Source: Mycobacteroides sp. LB1 (GTDB lineage: Bacteria > Actinomycetota > Actinomycetes > Mycobacteriales > Mycobacteriaceae). From it: DNA of 64,000 nucleotides. The position numbers and the translations under genes were made by a program. The notes beneath the pieces were generated by a model. The model saw nothing but the letters and a program-made list of their open reading frames with translations. It searched no databases and was not told the origin of the DNA. Below, piece by piece: positions 1 through 9,053 of this stretch (its first letter is position 1; every line of letters starts with the position of its first letter). The DNA lies in contig NZ_JACCFF010000002.1 in the NCBI RefSeq assembly GCF_013449725.1, positions 124,001-188,000 on the forward strand. The letters run 5' to 3'.

Positions 1-123
1 CTCGACCGGGTGCTCAACGCACCGGGCGTCAAGACGATGCGGGCCGACATCGAACAACAAGTTCGCGATGGCACGTTGACGCCCGTGCTGGCCGCCGAGC
101 GGATTCTGTCGCTCGGTCCGTAA
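1..123 (+). CDS. C-terminal end of probable methylmalonyl-CoA mutase-associated GTPase MeaB (partial)
   Basis: Only the last 40 codons are present, in an open frame that ends at TAA 121-123. The residues include a run of the type REDGTLTPxLAAERIL (here VRDGTLTPVLAAERIL), which resembles the C-terminal helix of LAO/AO-type ArgK/MeaB GTPases that protect adenosylcobalamin-dependent methylmalonyl-CoA mutase. The GTPase domain lies outside the window, so the assignment rests on this tail alone and is tentative. Confidence 0.45.
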   Translation, partial: LDRVLNAPGVKTMRADIEQQVRDGTLTPVLAAERILSLGP

Positions 124-150
124 GCGCATCGCTCAACCGGGCGCCCGCGT

Positions 151-477
151 TTATTTGTACTCGGTGGGGCCAGCGATCTCGATAATCGCGCCGTTAGGGT
201 CTCGAACTGCGGCAACCCATTGATTCCACGGACGGTATACCGGATCTAGCACGCCGGCTGCGCCTGCTGCGATCGCATTTTCATACGCGGCAGGGACGTC
301 GGCGGCATGGAAGGCGATGCGGAACCCATTTGCCGGTCCGCGGCCGGCGTATCCGGAGATTTTGTCCCAATGCTCAACGGCGAGCAGGACGCCAGTCTCC
401 AATGCCTCTGCAGACCCATAGTTGAGGACCACGAATGTGCCGTCCGGATCCTCGAAGGACACGCCTAATCCGATCAC
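151..477 (-). CDS. VOC (glyoxalase/bleomycin-resistance fold) protein, apparently N-terminally short
   Basis: This encodes 108 aa from a GTG start. The sequence has the second half of a VOC module: a strand with EDPDGTFVVLNYG, then FRIAFHAADV, and the terminal RDPNGAIIEIAGP strand typical of VOC metal-site proteins. Family members are about 120-130 aa and begin with a strand plus a helix (SDxxRAxxFY). That segment is missing here, although the frame stays open upstream to 538 and encodes a TERSVAHRVIGLGV-like stretch without a start codon. The gene may use an unusual start or be a decayed copy. Its 5' end abuts the start of the divergent exonuclease gene. No substrate can be named. Confidence 0.55.
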   Translation of the reverse strand: MIGLGVSFEDPDGTFVVLNYGSAEALETGVLLAVEHWDKISGYAGRGPANGFRIAFHAADVPAAYENAIAAGAAGVLDPVYRPWNQWVAAVRDPNGAIIEIAGPTEYK

Positions 478-480
478 CCG

Positions 481-1104
481 ATGTGCGACACTACGTTCCG
501 TATGGCTGGTGATGCACGTGAACGAGGTGAATCTTCAAGCCCGTTGGTCTTTCTCGATACCGAGACCACCGGGCTGCACCGAGAGCGCGAGCCATGGGAA
601 ATAGCGATTATCCGTCGCACGGATGCTGGACAACGGCAGTTGCACTTGTGTGTAGACGTCCGGGATTTAGATCTGGCTTCCGCGGATCCGGCGGGGCTTC
701 AGATCAGCGGTTTCCACAAGCGTCATCCGCAAGTTCGGCTTAGGCCCCTGCAGTTCCCGCGCGTCTTTCGCGCGGACGAGGCGGTGTCGCTGGTCCGACA
801 ATGGACGGCGGGAGCGACCATTGTCGGGGTAATACCTCAGTTTGATGCTGAGTGTTTGACGCAGATGTTTCTCCGCCAGGAAGTCAGCCCCACGTGGCAG
901 CCTGCTCTTGTCGATGTGGTCGCCCTCACCAGAGCACGGATCCGCGAGCGCGGATTGGTGCCCGACGCCGACTACTCCAACCTCTCTGTCCAATACGGTG
1001 TGAAACTTCCGGGCGCGGGTCAACGGCATACGGCAGTCGGCGATGCTCGCTGGGCAATGCGTTGGTATGACCGGTTATTCGATCGACAAGCCGGCCGGGA
1101 CTAA
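481..1104 (+). CDS. DEDD-family 3'-5' exonuclease (DnaQ/epsilon-like fold)
   Basis: The 207-aa product carries the three exonuclease motifs in order: FLDTETTG (Exo I, Asp26 and Glu28), a QFDAE segment around residue 120 (Exo II), and HTAVGDA around residue 183 (Exo III with the DEDDh histidine). It should therefore hydrolyse DNA or RNA 3' ends with two metal ions. It is a stand-alone exonuclease with no polymerase domain. The start is uncertain: ATG 481 gives the longest product, ATG 502 is an in-frame alternative, and TTG 544 lies just before the conserved core behind a GAGGTGA stretch. It resembles single-domain exonucleases often annotated as phage-related. Confidence 0.75.
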   Translation: MCDTTFRMAGDARERGESSSPLVFLDTETTGLHREREPWEIAIIRRTDAGQRQLHLCVDVRDLDLASADPAGLQISGFHKRHPQVRLRPLQFPRVFRADEAVSLVRQWTAGATIVGVIPQFDAECLTQMFLRQEVSPTWQPALVDVVALTRARIRERGLVPDADYSNLSVQYGVKLPGAGQRHTAVGDARWAMRWYDRLFDRQAGRD

Positions 1105-1113
1105 GTTAGGGCC

Positions 1114-1488
1114 GTGGGTGCGATGCGGGCGCGGGTGACATACGTTGAGGTACCCGTTACAGATATCCACCGAGCAGCTGCCTTCTACACGAACGTCTTC
1201 GATGTGACGAGCAGGCATACCGTGATCGATGGCCACCCGGCGTGCCTTCTCGATGACACGGCAGAAGCAGAGGGCGCCGTCATCGCGCTGATGCAGGGCG
1301 CCTCGTATGTGCCTTCCGTAGACGGCATCCGGGTTTACATTTCGGTGCCGAGTGTCGAAGGTGCGCTGGCGCGCGCTATCGAGAATGGCTCACGAGAGTT
1401 GTATCCCCCGACGAAGTTGGCGGATGGCCAGGTTGTCGCCGAATTTTCCGACAGCGAAGGAAACCGGATCGCCGTCAGCGACATGTAA
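1114..1488 (+). CDS. VOC family protein (glyoxalase-like)
   Basis: This is a complete 124-aa VOC module. The N-terminal strand-helix has VTDIHRAAAFYTNVF, there is a central GIRVYISVPSVEGALARAIENG repeat, and the C-terminal strand is FSDSEGNRIAVSDM. The family binds divalent metal and covers isomerases, dioxygenases and resistance proteins, so no substrate is assigned. Translation probably starts at GTG 1114 or ATG 1123. It lies 9 bp after the exonuclease gene on the same strand and may be cotranscribed with it. Confidence 0.7.
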   Translation: MGAMRARVTYVEVPVTDIHRAAAFYTNVFDVTSRHTVIDGHPACLLDDTAEAEGAVIALMQGASYVPSVDGIRVYISVPSVEGALARAIENGSRELYPPTKLADGQVVAEFSDSEGNRIAVSDM

Positions 1489-1500
1489 CGGACCACCCGA

Positions 1501-2553
1501 TTACTGGAACGAGGATGTCGACGACAGGTAGATCAGCTTGCGTCGGATCCCGGCGATCTCGCGGGCGATGTTGCGCAGCACGGCACGTTCCTGCGGCGCC
1601 AGGGCTGACAGCGAGACGGTATCGGACATGTGCTGTCCGTCCTGCCACGCCGTGGCACGTGACCGCCACCGGAATCGCAGCAGCCAGCTGAAGCATTCCC
1701 GCAGTGTCGAGGCGTCATCGGTGTCCAGAACATTGGCAGCAGAGGCGGTATCGAGACGGTCCAGCGTTGAGAGCGCCTCCGATCCCGCGGACAGTGCCGC
1801 CCAGCGGGCCATCTTGACCACCGGGTCGATCGCGGCGACCTTGAGGTCGACGGTATCGGATTGGGTGGCGAATATCCTTAGCCGCGAGGGGAATCCGGCA
1901 CGCACGGCCACCGCATCTTGGAGCATGGCCAGCCGGATGGGGTAGTGGCGGTGTGCGCAGCGGGCATTTTCGGCACGAAGGGCGTTGTCCGATATCGATG
2001 ATTCATTGCCGACTCCTTGGGAGTCGGCCATCAGCCCCGCCATCACAACCCCGCGGTCTTCAGGCGGGTTGGCGCACCAGCGCTCGATTCCTTCGGACCA
2101 GCTGGTGGTCCGGCGGCAGAATCGACCTCGGCTGGCCAGGACTCCGTTGGAATCGCTGCCGACGCCGCCGCGTTCGAGCATGGCGTGCACGCGCGCAGCC
2201 AGATCCATGATGTGGGTCTTGCCGTCGGCGTCCACCGAGTCGTCGACGGCGATCAGCGTTTCGATATCGGAGCCGGGTGCCGCCTCACCGCGCGCCACAC
2301 TTCCGGATACGAACCAGGTCCAGCCTGGGTTCATCCCATCGGTGACCAGTCGGGCCGCCGTGCGAACACTGTGCCGCAACGCCTCAGACCAGGCGGCCGC
2401 AAGGGCAAGTTCGGGTGTGCGTGCCCGCACCTCAAGCGCAATCACCATCCGCGCCGCCCCCAACGCCGTGCAGAACGCCGCTTCGTCATCAGCCGTATCG
2501 ATCTGCGCAATGACCTCGGCGATCCCGTTCTCGGGCGGCACGTCGGCGGGCAT
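1501..2553 (-). CDS. Nucleotidyltransferase-like protein (DUF294 / GlnD-type NT domain)
   Basis: The product is 350 aa. At about residues 82-97 there is a nucleotidyltransferase signature, SGSVARGEAAPGSDIE, which is the Gly-Ser helix and the first Asp-x-Glu carboxylates of the pol-beta/GlnD superfamily. The C-terminal half is largely helical and rich in Ala and Arg, as in the DUF294 putative substrate-binding domain. No CBS or cyclic-nucleotide domain precedes it, so this is the short version. It starts 15 bp after the stop of the upstream LysR gene on the same strand, so the two are probably cotranscribed. The substrate is unknown. Confidence 0.7.
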   Translation of the reverse strand: MPADVPPENGIAEVIAQIDTADDEAAFCTALGAARMVIALEVRARTPELALAAAWSEALRHSVRTAARLVTDGMNPGWTWFVSGSVARGEAAPGSDIETLIAVDDSVDADGKTHIMDLAARVHAMLERGGVGSDSNGVLASRGRFCRRTTSWSEGIERWCANPPEDRGVVMAGLMADSQGVGNESSISDNALRAENARCAHRHYPIRLAMLQDAVAVRAGFPSRLRIFATQSDTVDLKVAAIDPVVKMARWAALSAGSEALSTLDRLDTASAANVLDTDDASTLRECFSWLLRFRWRSRATAWQDGQHMSDTVSLSALAPQERAVLRNIAREIAGIRRKLIYLSSTSSFQ

Positions 2554-2568
2554 GGAGATGATTCTTAC

Positions 2569-3441
2569 TTATGTCGACGCAATGGCGTGGGATATGAAAT
2601 CCCGGACCGGGCGCGAGAGCGGCTGCCCGGAACTCCAGATGATGCCGACATCCCGGTGGGCGTCGGCATCCAGGAGGCGCAGCATCCTGAGCTCTGGCGG
2701 GTAGGCGCTGTCGTCGACAGGGAGCACAGTGATGCCGAGCCCGGCCGCGACCAGGCCTGCCACCGTCGTTAGATTGCTCGATTCGAGAACGATGCGCGGC
2801 TGGAATTGAGCAGCGGCGCAAAGCTCTTCGAGGATCCGACGCATACCGAAACCGGGATGCATGCCGATGAACGACTCATCGGCAAGATCGAGCATCGATA
2901 CCTCTTCGGCGCGTGACAGCCGATGATCGGCCGGTACGGCGACCCCGAGACGTTGCCGGAAGAGGTTGCGCCAGCCAAGATTCGGGCGACGAGGACGGGG
3001 TGAGACGATCGCGACATCGAGATCGCCGTTCACGACGAGGTCGTCGAGGCTGCCCGCCGCGCCCTGCTCCAGGACGAACCGCACGTGTGGCGACGTCGTG
3101 GCGAACCCCGCGATCAGACCGGCGACCAGCGTGGGCCCGAAGGTGTGCAGGAACCCGAGCCGAATCTCACCCTCGGCGGGGTTGGCGAGGTCGTTGATGG
3201 TTCGACGAGCTGAGTCCAGTTCCATCTGGGCGCGCCGGGCGTGCTGATAGAAGATCCGCCCGGACGGGTTCAACGTGAGCCGCTTACCGTGCCGGTCGAA
3301 GAGTTGAACGCCAAGCCGACGCTCCAATCTGGCGAGCATTCGGGTGAGCGTGGGCTGGGCGAGTTGGAGCTGCTCGGCGGCCGCGGTGACGTTTTGTCGC
3401 TCGGCGAGTGTGATGTACCACTCGTAGTCGCCGTCGGTCAT
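2569..3441 (-). CDS. LysR-type transcriptional regulator
   Basis: The product is 290 aa. The N-terminal winged helix has the LysR pattern (NVTAAAEQLQLAQPTLTRML followed by RRLGVQLFDRHGKRLTLNPSG), and a periplasmic-binding-protein-like effector domain runs from about residue 90 (EGEIRLGFLHTFGPTLV). The ATG at 3441 is preceded by AGGTGA. The gene is divergent from an MFS transporter 90 bp away, the usual arrangement for a LysR regulator controlling its neighbour. The effector is unknown. Confidence 0.88.
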   Translation of the reverse strand: MTDGDYEWYITLAERQNVTAAAEQLQLAQPTLTRMLARLERRLGVQLFDRHGKRLTLNPSGRIFYQHARRAQMELDSARRTINDLANPAEGEIRLGFLHTFGPTLVAGLIAGFATTSPHVRFVLEQGAAGSLDDLVVNGDLDVAIVSPRPRRPNLGWRNLFRQRLGVAVPADHRLSRAEEVSMLDLADESFIGMHPGFGMRRILEELCAAAQFQPRIVLESSNLTTVAGLVAAGLGITVLPVDDSAYPPELRMLRLLDADAHRDVGIIWSSGQPLSRPVRDFISHAIAST

Positions 3442-3531
3442 GCTGTCACCTCGCTTTATGTGTTAGATGAATTATAAATCGATAGAATACTCATTTCCGC
3501 AATATGCCTGTTCGGGGCAGCATCTCAATCC
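3442..3531. promoter_or_regulatory. LysR/MFS divergent promoter region
   Basis: This 90-bp intergenic region has a distinctly AT-rich core around 3466-3493 in otherwise GC-rich DNA. The core centres on ATCGAT (3478-3483) and contains a T-N11-A arrangement (3472 to 3484) compatible with a LysR-box. Promoters for both flanking genes must lie here. The exact operator is not defined. Confidence 0.4.
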
Positions 3532-4779
3532 ATGGCGATAAGGACGAGCACCCCGGCGATCTCCGGTGCACGTCCCACGCCTCACCTGACGGGGACTCCT
3601 GGATATCGACGTCTCACCGGGGCGCTCTTCGCCGCCGGGTTGGCGACCTTCGCGGCTCTCTACGGGGCGCAGGCTGTGCTCCCGGCGCTTTCTGCGGATC
3701 TGGGAGTCGCCCCTGCGGCCGCCGCGCTGACGGTCTCGGTGACCACCGGGATGCTCGCGCTGTCGATCATTCCGGCAAGTGCGCTCTCGGAACGGTTCGG
3801 GCGTACGCGGGTGATGCTGGTTTCGGCGATCGCCACCACGATCATCGGGCTGTTGCTGCCCGCGAGCCCCAACTTCACGGTGCTGCTGGTGGGGCGTGCC
3901 GCCGAAGGTGTTGCACTCGCTGGGATTCCGGCAGTAGCCATGGCGTTCCTGGCAGAGGAGGTGCATCCGGGTTCGCTCGGCTCGGCGATGGGCAGATATG
4001 TCGCAGGAACCACGGTGGGCGGGCTCGCCGGGCGGCTGGTGGCGTCCTCGGTGCTAGACGTGAGCAACTGGCGCATTGCGTTACTGGGCAGCGGGGTAAT
4101 GACTTTGGTGTGCACGGTGCTTTTCGCCGTGCTGCTTCCGCGGTCGCAGTTCTTCGTGCCCAAGAGCGTCAGGGTGGGTACCACGGTGCGGATTCTCGGT
4201 ACACACCTGCGAAACCCGGTCCTGCTCATCATGTTCGGCCTCGGATTCCTGCTCATGGGTGGGTTCGTCACCGTGTACAACTACCTGGGCTATCGGCTTG
4301 TTGCGGCTCCGTTCGGGCTTCCTACGGCGATCGCAGGGCTGTTGTTCCTGCTGTACCTCGCCGGAACGGTGTCGTCGGCGATGGCCGGACGGCTGGCGGA
4401 CCGGCGGGGTCGTGGACTGGTCTTGATCGGTGCGGTCGCCGTCACCGCCGTGGGGCTTGCGCTGACGGTTCCGAACTCGTTGATCACGGTGATCATCGGG
4501 GTTGGCATCTTCACGGCAGGGTTTTTCGGTGCCCATACTGTCGCCAGCGGGTGGGTCGGCGCCGTCGCGCAGCGCGATCGTGCCGAGGCATCGGCGCTCT
4601 ACCTGTTCAGCTACTACCTGGGCAGCTCAGTGGCGGGTGCCGCGGGCGGACTGGCGTACCAAGCCGGGGGATGGCCGATGACGGTGACCTTCGTCGGTGC
4701 CTTGTTGACGCTTGCCCTGGTCCTGGCGGCGGTAATGGTGCTTCGAAACCGGTTTGGCCATATCAACACACCCGAATAG
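3532..4779 (+). CDS. MFS transporter, YnfM/AraJ-like efflux family
   Basis: The 415-aa protein has about 12 hydrophobic segments. The MFS loop 2-3 signature is SERFGRTRVMLV, and a second copy after the sixth helix is GRLADRRGRGLVLIG. A helix-5-like GRYVAGTTVGGLAGR stretch resembles the antiporter motif C region, which suggests an exporter. The start at ATG 3532 follows a GGGGCAG stretch. It is divergent from the LysR gene, which probably controls it. The substrate cannot be predicted. Confidence 0.85.
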   Translation: MAIRTSTPAISGARPTPHLTGTPGYRRLTGALFAAGLATFAALYGAQAVLPALSADLGVAPAAAALTVSVTTGMLALSIIPASALSERFGRTRVMLVSAIATTIIGLLLPASPNFTVLLVGRAAEGVALAGIPAVAMAFLAEEVHPGSLGSAMGRYVAGTTVGGLAGRLVASSVLDVSNWRIALLGSGVMTLVCTVLFAVLLPRSQFFVPKSVRVGTTVRILGTHLRNPVLLIMFGLGFLLMGGFVTVYNYLGYRLVAAPFGLPTAIAGLLFLLYLAGTVSSAMAGRLADRRGRGLVLIGAVAVTAVGLALTVPNSLITVIIGVGIFTAGFFGAHTVASGWVGAVAQRDRAEASALYLFSYYLGSSVAGAAGGLAYQAGGWPMTVTFVGALLTLALVLAAVMVLRNRFGHINTPE

Positions 4780-4782
4780 AAT
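4754..4782 (+). promoter_or_regulatory. Candidate sigma-A promoter for the ileS leader
   Basis: A TAGAAT hexamer at 4777-4782 (TAnnnT type) overlaps the stop codon of the MFS gene. A TTGGCC at 4754-4759 lies 17 bp upstream as a possible -35. Transcription would begin near 4789, immediately before the T-box leader. Confidence 0.4.
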
Positions 4783-4788
4783 TCCCAC

Positions 4789-4992
4789 CACAGACATCGA
4801 TCCGGCCATCACCGGGGAGTCTCCGGAAGAAAAGTTCCGTGCCGAGCGCGGATAACCCAGTAGAACCGGACGGGTAGGCCCGTCACAGCCAGAACAAGCG
4901 GCCCCGCGGTACATCGCAGGGCAAGCGGGGTGGTACCGCGGAGGTACGCCGACGGCGTCTCATCGTCCCCGTGCCGGCGAGCACAGGGAGTG
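4789..4992 (+). promoter_or_regulatory. T-box riboswitch in the ileS leader (actinobacterial, translational type)
   Basis: The leader contains the T-box signature GGGTGGTACCGCGG at 4928-4941. Its TGGT bulge (4931-4934) pairs with the uncharged tRNA NCCA end. About 120 nt upstream a short stem (CCGG-CC-ATC-A-CCGG, 4802-4815) displays ATC at 4808-4810 as the specifier for tRNA-Ile. The stem I is very short, as known for ileS T-boxes of Mycobacterium and Nocardia, which control translation rather than termination. There is no U-tract terminator, and the tail of the structure (GGCGTCTCATCGTCCCCG) runs straight into the ribosome binding site. Low charged tRNA-Ile should expose the site and raise IleRS synthesis. 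Confidence 0.9.
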
Positions 4993-4995
4993 TTG

Positions 4996-7900
4996 ATGGA
5001 CGCGTACCCACGCACCGATCTAGGTGCCGATCAGCGCAGCGGATCGCCGAATCTTCCTGCGCTCGAAGAGCAGGTGCTGCGCTACTGGGACGAGGACGAC
5101 ACGTTCCGCGCCAGCATCGCGAATCGTGAGGGCTCCCCGGAATACGTCTTCTACGACGGGCCACCGTTCGCGAACGGGCTCCCGCATTACGGGCATCTGC
5201 TCACCGGATACGTCAAGGACCTCGTGCCGCGCTATCAGACCATGCGCGGATACCAGGTGGACCGCCGATTCGGTTGGGACACCCACGGTCTGCCCGCAGA
5301 GCTGGAAGCAGAACGGCAGCTCGGTATCACCGACAAGTCCCAGATCGACGATATGGGCATTGCCGAATTCAACGACGTCTGCCGCGAATCGGTACTGCGA
5401 TACACCAAGGAATGGCGCGACTACGTGACCCGGCAGGCGCGCTGGGTGGACTTCGACAACGATTACAAGACGCTCGACTTGACCTTTATGGAATCGGTCA
5501 TCTGGGCGTTCAAACAGTTGTGGGACAAGGGTTTGGCGTACGAGGGCTATCGCGTGCTGCCGTACTGCTGGCGTGATGAGACGCCGCTGTCCAACCACGA
5601 GCTGCGCATGGACGACGATGTGTACCAGAACCGGCAGGATCCCGCCGTCACCGTCGGCTATCGGATCGCTGGGAACGAAGACACGCAGTGGGCGGTCCTC
5701 GAAGGGGCTCGGCTGCTGATCTGGACCACCACGCCCTGGACGCTGCCATCGAACCTGGCCGTCGCGGTCAATCCCGAGGTGACCTACGCCGTTGTGAAGG
5801 GCGAAGGTTCCGAGGACCGTTATCTGCTGGCGCAGGCGAGGTTGGGTGCCTATGCCCGGGAGCTGGGTGAAGAACCCACCGTGCTGGATACCTACACCGG
5901 CGCCGATCTGCTGGGCATGCGGTATGTCCCGCCCTTCCCGTACTTCCAGGAAGGCAACGCGTCCACCGCTTTTACTGTGCTGCCCGCCGATTACGTCACC
6001 ACCGAAGACGGCACCGGCATCGTGCACATGGCACCCGCCTACGGTGAAGAGGACAAAAACGTCACCGATAAGGCCGGGATCACTCCGGTCACGCCCGTCG
6101 ACTCCAAGGGCCGCTTCGACGCCACCGTGCCCGATTACGAGGGCCAGCAGGTCTTCGACGCCAACTCGCAGATCATCAAGGACCTCAAGAACGGCACCGG
6201 CCCCGCGGCCGCGAACGGTGCCGTTCTGTTGCGTCACGAGACGTATGACCACTCGTACCCGCACTGCTGGCGCTGCCGAAACCCGTTGATCTACCGCGCC
6301 GTGTCGTCCTGGTTCATCAAGGTGACCGACATCCGGGACCGGATGGTTGAGCTCAACGAGCAGATCACCTGGTATCCAGAGCATGTCAAGCACGGTCAGT
6401 TCGGCAAGTGGCTGGAAGGCGCACGTGACTGGTCGGTTTCTCGAAACCGATACTGGGGCAGCCCCATTCCGGTGTGGAAGTCCGACGACCCGGCGTATCC
6501 GCGCATCGATGTATACGGAAGCCTCGATGAGCTGGAACGCGACTTCGGGGTCCGGCCCGCGAACCTGCACCGGCCGTACATCGACGAGCTGACCCGGCCC
6601 AACCCTGACGACCCGACCGGCAAGTCCACCATGCGCCGCATCTCCGACATCTTCGACGTCTGGTTCGACTCGGGCTCAATGCCTTACGCGCAGGTGCACT
6701 ACCCGTTCGAAAACTCCGAATGGTTCGAGAACCACTTCCCGGCAGATTTCATCGTCGAGTACATCGGCCAGACCCGCGGCTGGTTCTACGTGATGCACGT
6801 GCTGGCCACCGCGCTATTCGACCGCCCGGCGTTCAGGACATGCATATCGCACGGCATCGTGCTGGGCAATGACGGCCAGAAGATGAGCAAATCGCTGCGG
6901 AACTACCCGGATGTCAACGAGGTCTTCGACCGTGATGGCTCCGACGCGATGCGCTGGTTCCTGATGGCCTCACCGATCCTGCGCGGTGGCAACCTGATCG
7001 TCACCGAGCAGGGCATCCGTGAAGGCGTACGGCAGGTCATCCTGCCGCTGTGGAATGCATGGAGCTTCCTGCAGCTGTACGCGCCCACACCCGGCACCTG
7101 GCGCACCGATTCCACCCAGGTGCTCGACAAGTACATCCTGGCCAAACTGGCGCAGCTGCGTGACGACCTCACCAAGTCCATGGACGACTGTGATGTCTCG
7201 GGAGCCTGCGATCAGCTGCGGCAGTTCACCGACGCGCTCACCAACTGGTATGTGCGGCGGTCACGTTCGCGGTTCTGGGATGAGGACGCGGACGCGATCG
7301 ACACCCTGCACACCGTCCTGGAGACGACATGTCGCCTGGCGGCGCCGCTGCTACCGCTGACCACCGAGGTCATCTGGCGGGGATTGACGGGGGAGCGGTC
7401 GGTGCACCTGACCGATTGGGTGTCCGACTCGGCTCTGCCCGCCGATCCGGATTTGGTGGCGGCCATGGACGAGGTGCGAAAGGTGGCCTCCACGGGGTCT
7501 TCCCTGCGCAAGGCCAAGAAGCTGCGGGTGCGTCTGCCGCTACTCAAGCTGACGGTGGCGGTGCCCGACCCTAAGCGGCTGGAGCCGTACACGGCACTCA
7601 TCGCCGATGAGCTCAACGTCAAATCCGTTGAACTGACCGACGATATCGCCGCCTACGGAAAGTTCGAGCTGTCCGTCAACGCGCGTGCCGCAGGCCCGCG
7701 GTTGGGCAAGGACGTGCAGACGGTCATTCGTGCGGTCAAGGCCGGCGACTGGGAGCAGAGCGCCGACGGTGTCATTACAGCCGCCGGGATCATCCTGCAC
7801 GAGGGTGAGTTTGATTCGAAACTGGTAGCCGCGGAACCGGATTCCACCGCGGCGCTTCCCGAGGGCGGCGGGCTGGTCATCCTCGATGACACCCTTACCG

Positions 7901-8235
7901 AGGAGCTGGAGGCCGAGGGCTGGGCCCGTGACCTGATCCGTGAGCTGCAGGAGTATCGCCGGCAGTGGGATCTGAACGTCGGCGACCGGATCCACCTGAC
8001 GGTCTCCGTTCCGGAACTGCCGGCAAGTTGGCGTCCTGAGTTCGACCAGCTCATCGCGAGGGAAGTATTGGCAGTTGGGGGCTTTCAGGTCGAAGTTGAC
8101 CCGAATATCCAGCTTGGTCGGGATTTTCCAGACGTCGATATGCAGCGAGGGGTACGGAAAATCGGCGCTGACGGTGTCATGGGCGGCGAGGTTGGGCCCG
8201 GCTACCGTGTGCGCATGACCGTAGTGGGTGAATGA
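4996..8235 (+). CDS. ileS: Isoleucyl-tRNA synthetase
   Basis: This cytoplasmic class I synthetase of 1079 aa charges tRNA-Ile with isoleucine. The HIGH-type motif is PHYGH (about residues 63-67) after [18 protein letters not shown] is at about residues 629-633. The editing CP1 domain contains the [10 protein letters not shown] threonine-rich motif. The overall type, with [16 protein letters not shown], is the eukaryote-like IleRS2 found in mycobacteria and linked to natural mupirocin insensitivity. ATG 4996 is chosen because AGGGAG lies at 4985-4990; an in-frame GTG at 4930 lies inside the T-box core and would give 22 spurious residues. Confidence 0.97.
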   Translation: MDAYPRTDLGADQRSGSPNLPALEEQVLRYWDEDDTFRASIANREGSPEYVFYDGPPFANGLPHYGHLLTGYVKDLVPRYQTMRGYQVDRRFGWDTHGLPAELEAERQLGITDKSQIDDMGIAEFNDVCRESVLRYTKEWRDYVTRQARWVDFDNDYKTLDLTFMESVIWAFKQLWDKGLAYEGYRVLPYCWRDETPLSNHELRMDDDVYQNRQDPAVTVGYRIAGNEDTQWAVLEGARLLIWTTTPWTLPSNLAVAVNPEVTYAVVKGEGSEDRYLLAQARLGAYARELGEEPTVLDTYTGADLLGMRYVPPFPYFQEGNASTAFTVLPADYVTTEDGTGIVHMAPAYGEEDKNVTDKAGITPVTPVDSKGRFDATVPDYEGQQVFDANSQIIKDLKNGTGPAAANGAVLLRHETYDHSYPHCWRCRNPLIYRAVSSWFIKVTDIRDRMVELNEQITWYPEHVKHGQFGKWLEGARDWSVSRNRYWGSPIPVWKSDDPAYPRIDVYGSLDELERDFGVRPANLHRPYIDELTRPNPDDPTGKSTMRRISDIFDVWFDSGSMPYAQVHYPFENSEWFENHFPADFIVEYIGQTRGWFYVMHVLATALFDRPAFRTCISHGIVLGNDGQKMSKSLRNYPDVNEVFDRDGSDAMRWFLMASPILRGGNLIVTEQGIREGVRQVILPLWNAWSFLQLYAPTPGTWRTDSTQVLDKYILAKLAQLRDDLTKSMDDCDVSGACDQLRQFTDALTNWYVRRSRSRFWDEDADAIDTLHTVLETTCRLAAPLLPLTTEVIWRGLTGERSVHLTDWVSDSALPADPDLVAAMDEVRKVASTGSSLRKAKKLRVRLPLLKLTVAVPDPKRLEPYTALIADELNVKSVELTDDIAAYGKFELSVNARAAGPRLGKDVQTVIRAVKAGDWEQSADGVITAAGIILHEGEFDSKLVAAEPDSTAALPEGGGLVILDDTLTEELEAEGWARDLIRELQEYRRQWDLNVGDRIHLTVSVPELPASWRPEFDQLIAREVLAVGGFQVEVDPNIQLGRDFPDVDMQRGVRKIGADGVMGGEVGPGYRVRMTVVGE

Positions 8236-8243
8236 CGCCGCCG

Positions 8244-8303
8244 ATCGAGTGTGCGGATCTAGTCGAAATTCGTTGGAAAACCGACCGTATCCGCACACTC
8301 GAT
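8244..8303. repeat. Long perfect inverted repeat (15-bp arms) between convergent genes
   Basis: ATCGAGTGTGCGGAT at 8244-8258 is repeated as its exact reverse complement, ATCCGCACACTCGAT, at 8289-8303, with a 30-bp spacer. It sits 9 bp after the ileS stop and 54 bp before the 3' end of the convergent methyltransferase gene. It lacks a T-tract. It could be a bidirectional terminator without U-tail or a dispersed intergenic palindromic element. Confidence 0.75.
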
Positions 8304-8356
8304 TCGAAGGGCGCCAGTCGAGCTGGGGTCCGGGTGTCCTTGAAGAAGACGGCGGA

Positions 8357-8926
8357 TTAGGCGGCCTTTACGGCGCGCCAGCGTTGGTTTCCACCATCCA
8401 GATGATGCTCGATATCGGTGAAACCCGCTGCCCGCAAGCGATCCGGTAGCGATGCTGTCGGTACTGGGTTGTAGGTGTCGCCGATGTGCAGCAGCCGGAA
8501 CACGGTGGAATGGACACCGTCGCTGCCCGCGAAGACACCGCCCGGGGCCAGCACTCGATGTGCTTGGGCGAACAGCGCGTCCTGCAGATCCGGGGTGGGG
8601 ACGTGATGCAGCATCGTGAAGCACACGACGGAGCTGAACCGGTCGTCGTCGAACACCAGTCGAGTGCCATCGCCCTGGATGACGGTGGCCTCGTCGCCGT
8701 AGAGCCGCTGCAGGCGTGATGCCATGGGCTCGTCGATCTCTACAGCGGTGAGCTTGGGTGTTCGCTTGGTCAGCACCCGCAGGTTCGCGCCGTAGCCGGG
8801 CCCAATCTCCAGGGCGTCCGCACCGAGCTCGACGCCCTGCAACGCCCACGGGAGGAGCTGCGACTCGGTCTTGCGCGCCCACAGCTCCGAGCTACAACAC
8901 CAGCGATGCACCAAATTCATTGCCAT
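8357..8926 (-). CDS. SAM-dependent class I methyltransferase
   Basis: The 189-aa protein has a Rossmann methyltransferase core. Motif I is ALEIGPGYGANL, followed by an acidic strand end (LTAVEIDEPMASRL), VIQGDGTRLVFDDDRF, and the post-motif strand HRVLAPGGVFAGSDGV. It is of the methyltransf_11/25 small-molecule type. Its 3' end converges on ileS. No substrate is evident. Confidence 0.85.
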   Translation of the reverse strand: MAMNLVHRWCCSSELWARKTESQLLPWALQGVELGADALEIGPGYGANLRVLTKRTPKLTAVEIDEPMASRLQRLYGDEATVIQGDGTRLVFDDDRFSSVVCFTMLHHVPTPDLQDALFAQAHRVLAPGGVFAGSDGVHSTVFRLLHIGDTYNPVPTASLPDRLRAAGFTDIEHHLDGGNQRWRAVKAA

Positions 8927-9053
8927 ATCACCAGGCTAGGGGCGGGCCGGCTGTCCGAGTACCGTGATTCGGCCAATTCATATCGGGGTTCAGCCACCCG
9001 CGGCTCGGTGTTCACGGTACGAGGACGTCTGCCCTCCGCAATACGATGAGCAC

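Noticed and set aside
2017..2772. Plus-strand frame of 251 codons opposite the DUF294 and LysR genes
   Set aside because: Both opposite genes have clear motifs; this frame has none and is a shadow.
3504..4877. Open frame of 457 codons overlapping the MFS gene in another frame
   Set aside because: Gly/Arg/Ala-rich translation without hydrophobic helices, whereas the other frame encodes a clear 12-helix transporter.
5020..6570. Long open frame on the minus strand inside ileS (516 codons)
   Set aside because: It is antisense to an unambiguous synthetase gene; such shadow frames are common in high-GC DNA, and the translation has no recognisable domain.
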